Shown: positions 45,429 through 54,281 of the stretch, in pieces
How positions within the stretch are numbered: the first letter of the stretch is position 1
Layout of the letters: every line of letters begins with the position of its first letter
Assembly: GCA_016872285.1 (NCBI GenBank)
Contig: VGZZ01000006.1
Coordinates: forward strand, 1-64,000
DNA: 64,000 nucleotides
Origin: SAR202 cluster bacterium
GTDB taxonomy: Bacteria; Chloroflexota; Dehalococcoidia; Lucifugimonadales; GCA-2712585
Direction: 5' to 3'
Translations under genes and position numbers: made by a program
Notes under the pieces: model-generated
The model's database searches: none
The model's input: only the letters and a program-made list of their open reading frames with translations
Told to the model about the DNA's origin: nothing

Positions 45429-47410
45429 CCCTTCCCCTTCTTCCTCCCTTTCTTCTTCCCCATCCCGTCACCCTCCTCACCCTTGCCCTTGGACTTCCCC
45501 ACGCCCATCGCCCTCAAAGGCGCCACCCCCATCACCACCATCCCCGCCGCCAGGCCGAGGAACAAAATCCCACGATTTCTGACACTCGATATCGCGTCCC
45601 CCGCCGCCGTTATCCCCATCCGCCCAAACTTCTCCGTCATCAGCGCCTCAAACCCCTCCGACTCTTCCAACGACTCCGCTAATTGCTCCTCCAGCCTTGG
45701 CTCCACCGCGCTGTTATAGACCGGCCCCGCCATAACGAACAGCGCCACCCCGGCGATTGCCAGGAACACTGCGGGCCACACCAGCCTCCCTACCATGCTC
45801 CGCCCCCCAATGAACCCTATGGCCGCCAGCATGACTATTATCAGCAGCCAGCCAATCCACAATACACTCCTAAACGTGCCTATAGAATCTCGGAAATTGT
45901 CGAAACCTCTCAGGCTGTCCGGGTCGTCCTCTCCAATCTGCTCTCGCAGCTTTTCGTGGTCAAGGACAATCCCGTCCCTGACCCAGCCCCGCACGTCGCT
46001 GATGCGCTCCACCGAACTGCTGCGATTGATGAAGTCCTGTTTGGCTGACGGCGTCATCGAGTCCCACTGCAAGTCTGTGCCGTTGAAGTCGTTCCGCGCC
46101 ATGGCCTCCCGCAGGTTGTCGCTGGTGTATTCAAAGCCCTGGGCTAAAGCGCCCCTGACGTAAGATATAGCCGCGAATCTCTCCTCGCCTATCTGCGCTT
46201 CAAGCTCCGCCTCCCCAAACGTCCACTGGTCCGGCAGCTTCTGGTTTATCTGCCGCTCCGCCTCTATCCTCACGATGACTCCTGCCTGCTGCTGAAGCTG
46301 GCTGGACGACACCCCTGGAATGCGGCAGGTCAGGCCCTCTTGCGCAATCCTGTTGATGTTCAGCTGGCTCACCTGTGCGATAGTGCAAACGGGCAGCGAG
46401 TCGTACCTCTGGCGCAGCTTTGTCTCCGACAGAGCGCCTACTATCTCCACCGCGGCCGCTTTCCGCTCCGCCAGCGGCACCGCCACCATAAACTTCTCGT
46501 TCGGCCTGGTTAGGTAAGCCACCGTGGCCTCCACCATCTCATCCACCCGCTGGTCCACCCACGCCTTCGGCAGCGCCTGGCGCACAGCGCTCTTCACCTC
46601 CTGATTGGTCACGCTGATGCCGTAGGAAAGCCTCAGTTCCGCGCCTATTTGGCGGTCTATCTCCGGGTCCACTACGTCCGAGAACACAAAATCTGGAAGG
46701 TCGCCCTTCTTTAAGATATCGGTAATAGCCTCCCCCGCTGGCGCCGCCCTGCTCTGCACGTCCAGCCTCACCGTGAAACTCTCCTTTTCTGAGAGAAGGT
46801 ACGGCACCGCTGAATCTATAGTCGCCGTCACCTGCTCCTCCAGCCACTTCCTATCGACAATTCGGCGCACCGCCGCTTCTACATCTTCCTCCGTTAACGT
46901 CAGCCCAAAGGGCAGATCCTCCAGATCTCCCAGAGATTCGGTCACTCGCGGGATAATGACGTCGTCCATCAGGATATCCACTACCTTGCCCTCGCGGGTC
47001 GTCTTCTTTAAAGCGTCCCCCGCGTTAACAACCCGGTCCTTAATCGGTATAGTGATCTTGAAGCTGTCCTCGTCGCCCAGCATATAAGGGATCGCCTCTT
47101 CAATCGTCTCCTCCACCTGCTCCTGGACCCACTCCGGTGGAAAGGTCTGCCTCATCACCCCAACCACGTCGCCCTCAATGAGCTTCATGTTCACTGGGAA
47201 GTCTGTGGATTTCGTGTCCGCCTCGGCCAGCGCCGCGGGCAGAGCCTTGTCATATATGAAGTTGTAAACGTCCGCCTTGTCCAGTTGCTGGACGTAAAAC
47301 TCCTCGTTCAACAGCGTGGCATTGGCCCGGGAGGCCACGGTGAATAACATGGCGAAGGCGATGAAAATCAGGCCCAGCAAGACCGCAATCAGCCTGCGAA
47401 CCCAGATCAT
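45425..47410 (-). CDS. Membrane protein with three internal ~95-residue repeats and a Lys-rich tail
   Basis: I do not recognise the family. The 661-residue protein has an N-terminal membrane helix (residues about 5-27), a large extracytoplasmic region, two or three helices near residues 515-640, and a cytoplasmic tail rich in Lys and Gly. In the outer region, three copies of one unit occur at about residues 82-134, 177-229 and 271-323. Each has V..(V/A)(R/M)(R/Q), then W(V/L)..(Q/R)V...(I/V), a (P/A)Y(M/L)L segment and a hydrophobic strand (FKITIPIKDR, FTVRLDVQSR, FMVAVPLAER). The function is unknown; such repeats may form a scaffold or pore-like structure at the surface. Confidence 0.75.
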   Translation of the reverse strand: MIWVRRLIAVLLGLIFIAFAMLFTVASRANATLLNEEFYVQQLDKADVYNFIYDKALPAALAEADTKSTDFPVNMKLIEGDVVGVMRQTFPPEWVQEQVEETIEEAIPYMLGDEDSFKITIPIKDRVVNAGDALKKTTREGKVVDILMDDVIIPRVTESLGDLEDLPFGLTLTEEDVEAAVRRIVDRKWLEEQVTATIDSAVPYLLSEKESFTVRLDVQSRAAPAGEAITDILKKGDLPDFVFSDVVDPEIDRQIGAELRLSYGISVTNQEVKSAVRQALPKAWVDQRVDEMVEATVAYLTRPNEKFMVAVPLAERKAAAVEIVGALSETKLRQRYDSLPVCTIAQVSQLNINRIAQEGLTCRIPGVSSSQLQQQAGVIVRIEAERQINQKLPDQWTFGEAELEAQIGEERFAAISYVRGALAQGFEYTSDNLREAMARNDFNGTDLQWDSMTPSAKQDFINRSSSVERISDVRGWVRDGIVLDHEKLREQIGEDDPDSLRGFDNFRDSIGTFRSVLWIGWLLIIVMLAAIGFIGGRSMVGRLVWPAVFLAIAGVALFVMAGPVYNSAVEPRLEEQLAESLEESEGFEALMTEKFGRMGITAAGDAISSVRNRGILFLGLAAGMVVMGVAPLRAMGVGKSKGKGEEGDGMGKKKGRKKGKG

Positions 47411-47639
47411 TTCTTACCCCTTGTAGTGGCGAATTGGCTCAGCAACCGTATCTTTTGAAAGCGCCGTGTCTTTCCAGGCAAGCCGCCAGGCAAATCGACA
47501 TATTCTGCAAAACGACTTGCCTAAAAGCAACTGGGCCGGAAGACGTGTTTTCCCGTTCTTTGGCCGTTTAAGGGAGCCGTTCTGGCCCGCGACCAGGCTT
47601 ATTCCCACGCGACCCCAGGCCAGCTATGATTAGCCCGCC

Positions 47640-48887
47640 GTGATTCTCAATCGACTACTGCTAGGCTTCCGCGTCCCGGGCTACCGGTGGCTGTGGATCA
47701 ACAGCTTTACCGGCGCCGCCGGATTCAGTCCGTACCACATGGGCGAAGGCTGGCTCATCCTGGAGCTAACCGACTCGCCCCTCATGGTGGGCCTGGCGCC
47801 AGCCATCGGCGCGGGCGTCAACATGGTCTTCAGCCCCTTCGGCGGCGTCCTGGTCGACAGGTTTGACCGGCGAAAAGTGCTGACCGCCGTCCAGCTCACT
47901 ACGGCCCTTGCTATAACTACCCTGGGGGTCCTGACTGTCACCGATATGGTCCACGTGTGGCACATCCTGGTGGTATCGGCCGTTCTTCGATTGATGATGG
48001 GCCTGCAGCTGGCGTCCCGGAACACGCTCATGTACGACGTGGTGGGACGGGATGGAGTGATGAACGCTATGGCGGGGCAGTTCATGTCCAGCCACAGCGC
48101 CTCGGTAGTGTTCCCGTTGGGCGCCGGCGTGGTCATGGCGACTATGGGCACCGGCGAACTCTTCCTGTTCATCGGCGGCATCATTGGGGCTGGCGCTTTC
48201 CTGGTTATGCGAGTGCCTAAGGTGCGGCAGACGGCGCCCACGGGGTCGGTGTTGAACAACCTGGGCGAGGCGGTGCGGTTCGCTTATAAGGACCGGCCTG
48301 TGCGCAACATCTTGTGGACGGTGCTGATAACCGATGGATTGGGCTTTTCCGCCCAGGCCATGTTCCCCGTCCTGACCAGGGACGTGCTGCACGCCGGCGA
48401 GGTCGTATTAGGTGTAATATCGACGCTGCGGGGCGTCGGCGGAGTGGTCGGCGCTCTGGTTATCTCAGGGTTTGGCGACATCAAGCGAAAAGGCCGCGTG
48501 TTCGTCATATCGGCCTTCTGCTTCGGAGCTTTGCTGGTGCTGTTCGCCGTCTCGCGGTCCCTGCCCCTTTCCCTGGCCGCCATATTCCTGGTGGGAGTTG
48601 CAGGCACCATCTATGACACTATGGCCCACACCCTCCTGCAGACGTCCAGCCCGGAGTCCATGCGAGGGCGAATGATGGGGTTATACGCCTTTGTGGTCAG
48701 CGGCATTGGCTTCGGATCCCTGGCCCAAGGGGCCATAGCGGCCTGGACAGGCGTCACCTGGGCCATCGCCGCGGCCGGCAGCGTGGTGGCCCTAAATGCC
48801 GCGGCCAGGCTGCCGGTGTCGGAGAGCATGTCGCAGCCACGCGCCGTCGCGTCAGACCTGCCGCCGGCGCAGAGGAAGGCGGCCTAA
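47640..48887 (+). CDS. Major facilitator superfamily transporter
   Basis: The 415-residue protein has about 12 membrane helices. The MFS loop motif between helices 2 and 3 reads VLVDRFDRRKVLTAVQL, and the equivalent loop in the second half is GDIKRKGRVFVIS. It resembles the MFS_3 group of exporters (enterobactin exporter, macrolide efflux types). Substrate unknown. The start is GTG at 47640. A later ATG is possible, but the first residues (NRLLLGFRVPGYRWLWI) match the usual N-terminus of this group. The end overlaps a convergent gene by four bases. Confidence 0.9.
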   Translation: MILNRLLLGFRVPGYRWLWINSFTGAAGFSPYHMGEGWLILELTDSPLMVGLAPAIGAGVNMVFSPFGGVLVDRFDRRKVLTAVQLTTALAITTLGVLTVTDMVHVWHILVVSAVLRLMMGLQLASRNTLMYDVVGRDGVMNAMAGQFMSSHSASVVFPLGAGVVMATMGTGELFLFIGGIIGAGAFLVMRVPKVRQTAPTGSVLNNLGEAVRFAYKDRPVRNILWTVLITDGLGFSAQAMFPVLTRDVLHAGEVVLGVISTLRGVGGVVGALVISGFGDIKRKGRVFVISAFCFGALLVLFAVSRSLPLSLAAIFLVGVAGTIYDTMAHTLLQTSSPESMRGRMMGLYAFVVSGIGFGSLAQGAIAAWTGVTWAIAAAGSVVALNAAARLPVSESMSQPRAVASDLPPAQRKAA

Positions 48888-49456
48888 GCCCGCACGCCAA
48901 AATTATCGTTCAGCCGACGCCGTTTCAGCAGTGCCCTGGCCTTGGACCAGGAGAACCACACCATCTTCCCCGTCATCTGTCCTTCTGTGTGCAGCGCCAG
49001 CTCGATAAAGAACTTGAGCAGAAAAAGCGACCCCTCGCGCTGGCTGACGGGAGCCCTGGGCGCCACCGACAGCGGCGCAAAGGTCTGCTGCTTTCCCAAA
49101 ATGAGGCCGTTAACCGACGCGTCATAGTCCCCCCAGGAGCACGCGGTCACCAGCTTCGGCCCCGAGACGTGCCCCGCCAGCCACTCCCAATAAGCCTTCA
49201 AGTCCGCTGCGCCGCCGGCCTGCCCTTGCGTCAACAGCACTAAACAGTTAGCCTCCGCGAACTGTCGGCCATAGCCCTCCAACTCCTCCGGCGATGCCAC
49301 ACGCAGCGGGACGCCGCCCATAACATCGATTCCACGCCGCAGCATCGTAGACGCAAAGCGGCCAGCCGCCTCCGCCTCCCAGCCAGCCGCATTTCGCGAG
49401 GCGTCGATGACCAATAGACGCGGCTTGCCTTCGACTACTGTCGGCGACCACATCAT
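48884..49456 (-). CDS. Uncharacterised protein (190 aa)
   Basis: I do not recognise the family. The chain looks like a small alpha/beta protein. A first strand LLVIDASRNAAGW is followed by helices, a second strand CLVLLTQGQAGG and a third LVTACSWGDYD. A basic C-terminus follows (RALLKRRRLNDNFG). This layout recalls flavodoxin-like or caspase-like folds, but no catalytic motif is certain. Length and codon use support a real gene. It converges on the MFS transporter gene. Confidence 0.6.
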   Translation of the reverse strand: MMWSPTVVEGKPRLLVIDASRNAAGWEAEAAGRFASTMLRRGIDVMGGVPLRVASPEELEGYGRQFAEANCLVLLTQGQAGGAADLKAYWEWLAGHVSGPKLVTACSWGDYDASVNGLILGKQQTFAPLSVAPRAPVSQREGSLFLLKFFIELALHTEGQMTGKMVWFSWSKARALLKRRRLNDNFGVRA

Positions 49457-49512
49457 GGGTCTATAGGCGCCTAATACTGACTGAGGATTGAATCTGTGAA
49501 AAAGAAGCGATC

Positions 49513-49602
49513 ATGTCATTCTGAGCGAAGTCCGCCCGCCTCTGGCGGGAAGCAGTCGAAGCCTGTCCTGAGCCTGGTCGAAGGGAATCTGTTCTGGCCG
49601 CA
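49513..49602. repeat. Interspersed gtcattctgagcgaag element, family B (copy 1)
   Basis: The element begins gtcattctgagcgaag and contains the dyad ccgcccgcctctggcggg, then cagtcgaagcctgtcctgag and ggaatctgttctggccgc. The same ends occur at 54076-54140. Similar elements are common between genes in several bacterial groups. Confidence 0.7.
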
Positions 49603-49766
49603 GCCTAGAAATGCTGTTTAGAGATACGCCTCGCATATTCGTTTCACTCCAAATACATTCAACCCAGCCTCCGCCGCCCCGTCAGCCTAATATTATCAGA
49701 CAGGGGTTTGCCTCAACCCTCTCTCTGTGCCATAGTACCCATACTAAGCTGACTTTTGAGGAATTT

Positions 49767-50504
49767 ATGCCCAAGAAGCCCTATCTCTATATGGTCCGGG
49801 TGGACGTAGAGGCCAGCGAACAAGCCCGCTTTGCCCGGTGGAGCGACCAGCGGCACATGCCGGACCTCCTGGAAATCGGCTTCTGGGCCGCCGTCCGATA
49901 CCAGTCCCTCCTAACCCTGCCCGCCTACCTCCACCTCTACGAAATTCCCAACCTGGAAATCTTCAACACCCAGGCCTACAAATACATCTGCCGCTGTGAC
50001 CCCTCTTGCCCCACTCTAGCCTGCAAAAACAAAGCCGGCGACCCTCCCACACCCACCGGCCCCCAGATCACCCGCCACATCAAGGGCATCTCCCGCGCCG
50101 TCTATCAAGAACTCTTCGACGTCGGCATGGGCCAGCCCCGGCCCCGCCCTCCCGGCCGCCGCGACGACCCCGTCGGCTACGTCCGGTCCAAGACCATCGT
50201 CACCGTCGCCGCCGACTTCCCTCCCGACGTCGAAAATGAGTTCGTGCAGTGGCAGCAGTCCGTCCACATGCCCCGCACCGTGAAAGCTGGCCTCGGCATC
50301 ACCGCCGGCCTCCTAGCCCGTCGCGTCGATTCGCTGCCCTTCCAGGCGCCCAAGTACCTCGTTCTGTGGGAGGTTAAAGGCCCGGAGGTCATCCAGAGCA
50401 ACCCGTCCCTTGGCAAATACCTCCAGCGCCCCGACATTCAGCGCATCTGGTCCCGCGCCCAAAACCGCCAGGACCACCTCCTCCAGCGCATCTTCCCCGC
50501 CTGA
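49767..50504 (+). CDS. Tandem dimeric alpha/beta-barrel (EthD/Dabb-like) protein
   Basis: The 245-residue protein seems to be an internal duplication. The first half (YLYMVRVDVEASEQARFARW, then SDQRHMPDLLEIGFWAAVRY) and the second half (TIVTVAADFPPDVENEFVQW, then QQSVHMPRTVKAGLGITAGL) each have the ferredoxin-like pattern of Dabb/EthD domains, with a conserved HMP. Four Cys lie between them (CRCDPSCPTLACK) and may bind a metal. Function unknown; related domains act in degradation of aromatics or as monooxygenases. The ATG at 49767 follows a gagg site. Confidence 0.65.
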   Translation: MPKKPYLYMVRVDVEASEQARFARWSDQRHMPDLLEIGFWAAVRYQSLLTLPAYLHLYEIPNLEIFNTQAYKYICRCDPSCPTLACKNKAGDPPTPTGPQITRHIKGISRAVYQELFDVGMGQPRPRPPGRRDDPVGYVRSKTIVTVAADFPPDVENEFVQWQQSVHMPRTVKAGLGITAGLLARRVDSLPFQAPKYLVLWEVKGPEVIQSNPSLGKYLQRPDIQRIWSRAQNRQDHLLQRIFPA

Positions 50505-50553
50505 TATTTATCGGTATCTTCATTATGAAATCCATGAATTCTAGGAGAATTTC

Positions 50554-51243
50554 ATGTCTGGCGTCCTAGCCTTGGTGGGTGGTGATGAGTTCTCGACGGA
50601 ATGTGATCCGATTGATAAATACCTGCTGTCGCGCGCCAGGTCATCCACGGCGCGGGTCCTGATTGTGCCTACAGCGGCAGCCTTCGAGAACCCGGGTAAG
50701 GCGGCGCGAAACGGCGTCGCCCACTTCCGCCGCCTGGGCGCGAAGGCCGAGGCGCTGATGGTGTTGAATAAGGCCGACGCCAATGATGCCCCCAAAGTCG
50801 CCGCCATAACCGGGGCGGACCTGCTATACCTCACCGGCGGCGACCCGTCCCACCTTTTATCGGTCCTTCAGGGTTCCAGGCTGTTGGAGGACCTCAAGCG
50901 TTGGCTGTTGAAGGGAGGCGTGTTGGCCGGCTCCAGCGCCGGGGCTATGGTCATGGCCGAATGGATGGGCCTGACTCGCGCCGGCGGGCCCGTCGAAGCC
51001 CTGGGCCTGGTGAAGGGCGTGGCCGTGCTGCCCCACCACGAACGCGCGGAACCTAAACGCGTCGCCAAAGAGCTGGCACACGTCACGTCTCCCACCGTCA
51101 CCGCCCTGGGAATAGATAGCGCGACGGGATGTGTCGGCGAAGATGGAGCGTGGCGTGTGCTGGGGGAAGGCCGCGCGGTGGCGTATCGTGAAGGGCGATG
51201 GCGGATGGTAATGGCGGGCGAAATGCTGCGGCTGGAGTTTTAG
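50554..51243 (+). CDS. Peptidase S51 / cyanophycinase-like Type 1 GATase-fold protein
   Basis: The 229-residue product has the S51 pattern: LALVGGDEF at the N-terminus, RVLIVPTAAAFENPG, LLYLTGGDPSHLLSVL, and the nucleophile Ser in VLAGSSAGAMVMAEWM, then LLP-like VLPHHERAEPKRV with a His. The family includes cyanophycinase, which degrades cyanophycin, and dipeptidase E, which cleaves Asp-X dipeptides. Which activity applies here is not known. aggag lies close to the ATG. Confidence 0.87.
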   Translation: MSGVLALVGGDEFSTECDPIDKYLLSRARSSTARVLIVPTAAAFENPGKAARNGVAHFRRLGAKAEALMVLNKADANDAPKVAAITGADLLYLTGGDPSHLLSVLQGSRLLEDLKRWLLKGGVLAGSSAGAMVMAEWMGLTRAGGPVEALGLVKGVAVLPHHERAEPKRVAKELAHVTSPTVTALGIDSATGCVGEDGAWRVLGEGRAVAYREGRWRMVMAGEMLRLEF

Positions 51244-51267
51244 AGCGGGCGTACATAAAGGAGCAAG

Positions 51268-51561
51268 ATGTTTGGCATTTTCAGAATCCCCTCGGCGGCG
51301 GTGGGCTTTTTCTTCAGTTCCTGGCTCACCATGATCTTTTGGGGCATAATAGCTCCAGACGTGGGTGTGCAGACCATTAGCTACAAGAAGGCCATGGTCG
51401 TGACCATTGCCCTGTGGCTGATTATGGCCCCCCTGGCCTCCGCCATAGCCCAGCGCCCGCCCTGGGTCTCCTTCGGCATGTGGCGAGGCCGCCGCTCGCG
51501 CGGGCCACACCCACAGGACGGCAGCGAAGGCCCCACCGTTATCGAAGGCGAGACCAGATAA
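51268..51561 (+). CDS. Small two-helix membrane protein
   Basis: The 97-residue protein has two hydrophobic helices (AAVGFFFSSWLTMIFWGII and AMVVTIALWLIMAPLASAIA) and a soluble, charged C-terminus (RRSRGPHPQDGSEGP). No family recognised. aaaggag precedes the ATG, and the peptidase gene 17 bp downstream may be cotranscribed. Confidence 0.7.
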   Translation: MFGIFRIPSAAVGFFFSSWLTMIFWGIIAPDVGVQTISYKKAMVVTIALWLIMAPLASAIAQRPPWVSFGMWRGRRSRGPHPQDGSEGPTVIEGETR

Positions 51562-51578
51562 CACTAGGAGGAATGGCG

Positions 51579-52937
51579 ATGGCGAACGTTGATAGCCTAC
51601 TAACCCAGGTCGACAAGAGCTTCGACGATCTGGTGGCTCTGCACAAAGGCCTGGTGCGGATACACTCCGTCAACACCGGCGTCATGCCCACCGGCAACGA
51701 GACCCCCGTCGCCGACTACGCCCGCCAGTGGCTTAAGCGCGAGGGCATCGACAGCGAGATCATTGAGTCCGCCCCGGGCCGAGGCAACCTCATCGCCCGC
51801 CTTCCCGGCGCGTCCGGCCAGAACAAGCTCCTGCTTATGTCCCACCTGGACGTCGTGCCTGTCGAGGACGTGTCCAAGTGGAATTACGACCCCTTCGGCG
51901 GCGAGATGGATGCAGGCCGCATCTACGGCCGCGGCACCTACGACTGCAAAGGTCTCCTGGCCTCCCACCTCATGGCCCTCCGAGTCCTCAAACGCAGCGG
52001 CGTGAAGCTCAGCGACAACATTGTCCTGGCCTCCGGCGCCGACGAGGAAAGCGGCGGACGCTATGGCTTCGGCTGGCTCGCCGAGAACCACCCCGACAAG
52101 ATAAAGGCCCCCGTGGCCGTCAACGAGGGCGGCGGCACCCACATTAACATCGCCGGCGCGACGACGTACCTCCTGGGTGTCGGCGAGAAGGGACGCCTGG
52201 AGGTGAAGCTGACGATTAAGGGCAGCAGCGCCCACGCCTCCATCCCCTGGACCGGCGACAACGCCTTCTACCGCCTCGCCGAGGTCGTCCAGCGCATCCA
52301 GAGCTACCAGCCCAAGCGCGACACCTCGGTAGTAGTGTTTAAGCACCTCTCCTCCATGGCTATCGAGGACAGGGCGACGCCCGAGAACGTGGACCGCATC
52401 GTCGAAGAGGTGAAAGCCAAGAACCCGCAGCTTAGCTCTACCCTGCGCGCGCTATCGAGAATGACGGTAACGCCGACCATCGTCGCCGGCGGCATCAAGT
52501 CCAACAGCGTGCCCGAGAAATGCCAGCTTATATGCGACGTCCGCACCCTGCCTCACCAGGACGACGCCTATGTGAAGAAGGAGCTGGAAAAGCTGCTGCA
52601 AGGCGTCCAGGGCGTCGACTTTGAAATCGACTACATGGCCGTGCCCAACAGTTCCCCCTACGACACCGACTTCGCCCGCCGCATCAAGGACGCCACCCGC
52701 AAATCTCTAGGCCGCGAGGATCTGAACTGGATACCCTCCATCGCCACCGGCTTCACCGACTCGCGCTTCCTCCGCCCCCTGGGCACCACCACCTACGGCT
52801 TCAACGGCACCCACCCCGACGACGACCCCATGTTGGCGCGCATGCACGGCACCAACGAGTCCATCGGCGCCAAAAGCCTCGCCAGCGCCGCCAAGATCAC
52901 CATAGCCCTCGCGGTAGATATGCTGGGGAAGGGGTAG
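51579..52937 (+). CDS. M20 family metallopeptidase (ArgE/DapE/carboxypeptidase type)
   Basis: The 452-residue product has the M20 zinc ligands: His in LLMSHLDVVPV, the bridging Asp in GRGTYDCKGLLA, the catalytic and metal Glu pair in GADEESGGRYGF, and a final His in GFNGTHPDDDP. A lid dimerisation domain is in the middle (GSSAHASIPWTGDN with the conserved His). The family hydrolyses small peptides or N-acyl amino acids. I chose ATG 51579, seven nt after aggagga; ATG 51573 lies too close to that site. Confidence 0.92.
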   Translation: MANVDSLLTQVDKSFDDLVALHKGLVRIHSVNTGVMPTGNETPVADYARQWLKREGIDSEIIESAPGRGNLIARLPGASGQNKLLLMSHLDVVPVEDVSKWNYDPFGGEMDAGRIYGRGTYDCKGLLASHLMALRVLKRSGVKLSDNIVLASGADEESGGRYGFGWLAENHPDKIKAPVAVNEGGGTHINIAGATTYLLGVGEKGRLEVKLTIKGSSAHASIPWTGDNAFYRLAEVVQRIQSYQPKRDTSVVVFKHLSSMAIEDRATPENVDRIVEEVKAKNPQLSSTLRALSRMTVTPTIVAGGIKSNSVPEKCQLICDVRTLPHQDDAYVKKELEKLLQGVQGVDFEIDYMAVPNSSPYDTDFARRIKDATRKSLGREDLNWIPSIATGFTDSRFLRPLGTTTYGFNGTHPDDDPMLARMHGTNESIGAKSLASAAKITIALAVDMLGKG

Positions 52938-53033
52938 TCCTGTACAAGGGTACCCCCCTTCCCCACCTTGACCCACCTTTGCCTCCCCCCTATCCTATGG
53001 TGGCTGCGTAGGGCTGGGGCCTTCCCTCTGGTC

Positions 53034-53075
53034 TCTTCCCCCCCTTGAGGGGGAAGATTAAGATAGGGGGTTCTC
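53034..53075. repeat. Short dyad repeat, ccccccttgagggggaag type
   Basis: ttcccccccttgagggggaa is followed by gattaagatagggggttctc. It is related to the dyads at 11903, 15761 and 54180. Confidence 0.5.
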
Positions 53076-53114
53076 CCCTCCCTTCTTAATCTCCGTCCTA
53101 TTAGGAGTCACCCC

Positions 53115-54068
53115 ATGTCCATCGTCAACCACCACATGGCCGCCATCCTGGACACCCTGGAAGGCGAAATGGTCGCCACCGGCTTCGCCTTCACGGAAGG
53201 CCCCGTCTACGCCAAAGACGGCTTCCTCTACTTCGTCGACATCCGACGCTCCCGCCAGCTTCGATGGTCCCGCAAGACCGGCACCCAGGTCTATCGAGAG
53301 AACACCGGCGAGGGCAACGGCACCACCATCGATAAGCAAGGCCGCTTCGTCATCTGCGAAGGCGGCAACCGCCGCGTCACCCGCCGCGAAGCCGACGGCC
53401 AATGGAAGGTCATCGCTGATCGACTCGACGGCAAGCGCCTCAACCGCCCCAACGACGTCGTCATCCACTCCAGCGGCGCCGTCTACTTCACCGACCCCGC
53501 CGGCCGCCTCCCCCAGTCTGAACGCGAACTCGACTACGCCGGCGTTCACATGATTAAGCCAGACGGCAAAGTCGCCGTCGCCACCAAAGAATGCGAGTTC
53601 CCCAACGGCCTCGCCCTCTCCTCTGACGAAAAAAAGATGTACGTCGCCATTAGCCGCCTGGAGCAGTACTGCGTTGACCACAAGGCCAAAGGCGGCGTCT
53701 GCAAGCGGCCCGCCTGCCAGAAAGTCGTCGGCGGCAAAGGCCACTGCGCCAACCAGCTCATCCGGGTTTTCGACGTCGCCCCCGACGGCGCCCTCAAGAA
53801 CAACCGCGTCTTCGCCGACATGTCCTCCCACGAAGACGGCGTCCCCGACGGCATGAAAGTCGACACCAAAGGCCGCGTCTGGTGCACAGGCGCCGGCGGC
53901 TGCTGGGTCTATGGACCTGACGGCAAACTCATCGGCGTCATCAAGCTCCCCGAAGTCCCCGCCAACCTAGCCTTCGGTGGCCCCGACTGGCGTGACCTCT
54001 ACTTCACCGCCCGCTCCTCCCTCTACTACATGCGCGTCAAAGACCCCGGCGTCCCCGTCTGGAAATAG
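53115..54068 (+). CDS. SMP-30/gluconolactonase/LRE family protein
   Basis: The 317-residue protein is a six-bladed beta-propeller. The first metal Glu is in GFAFTEGPVYAKDGFLYF, the Asn in RLNRPNDVVIHSSGAVYFTD, and later ECEFPNGLALSSDEKKMYV and SHEDGVPDGMKVDTKGRVW give the remaining ligands (Asn and Asp). Such enzymes hydrolyse lactones such as gluconolactone. An insertion with four Cys (YCVDHKAKGGVCKRPACQ, then GKGHC, residues about 180-212) is unusual and may bind a metal or form disulfides. No signal peptide is seen. Confidence 0.88.
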   Translation: MSIVNHHMAAILDTLEGEMVATGFAFTEGPVYAKDGFLYFVDIRRSRQLRWSRKTGTQVYRENTGEGNGTTIDKQGRFVICEGGNRRVTRREADGQWKVIADRLDGKRLNRPNDVVIHSSGAVYFTDPAGRLPQSERELDYAGVHMIKPDGKVAVATKECEFPNGLALSSDEKKMYVAISRLEQYCVDHKAKGGVCKRPACQKVVGGKGHCANQLIRVFDVAPDGALKNNRVFADMSSHEDGVPDGMKVDTKGRVWCTGAGGCWVYGPDGKLIGVIKLPEVPANLAFGGPDWRDLYFTARSSLYYMRVKDPGVPVWK

Positions 54069-54075
54069 CCGGGCT

Positions 54076-54230
54076 TGTCATTCTGAGCGAAGGGCCTATG
54101 TACCCATCGCCCGCAGTCGAAGAATCTGTTGTGGCCGCGCCTTGGTCGGCTGCCCATAGGTAATGAGCGTCCAATTTTTCACCTTCTACCCCTTGATGGG
54201 GGAGAATAGAAGAGAGGGTGAAACCCCTAG
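54076..54230. repeat. Family B element (copy 2) and adjacent ccccttgatgggg dyad
   Basis: gtcattctgagcgaaggg, then gcagtcgaagaatctgttgt and ggccgcg, match the ends of the element at 49513. At 54180-54230 a tctaccccttgatgggggag dyad of the short family follows. Both lie between two convergent genes. Confidence 0.65.
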
Positions 54231-54281
54231 AGGCACGATGCACTTTGCTGTACTCAACCCGACGCCGAAGGTTCCCGTCCC

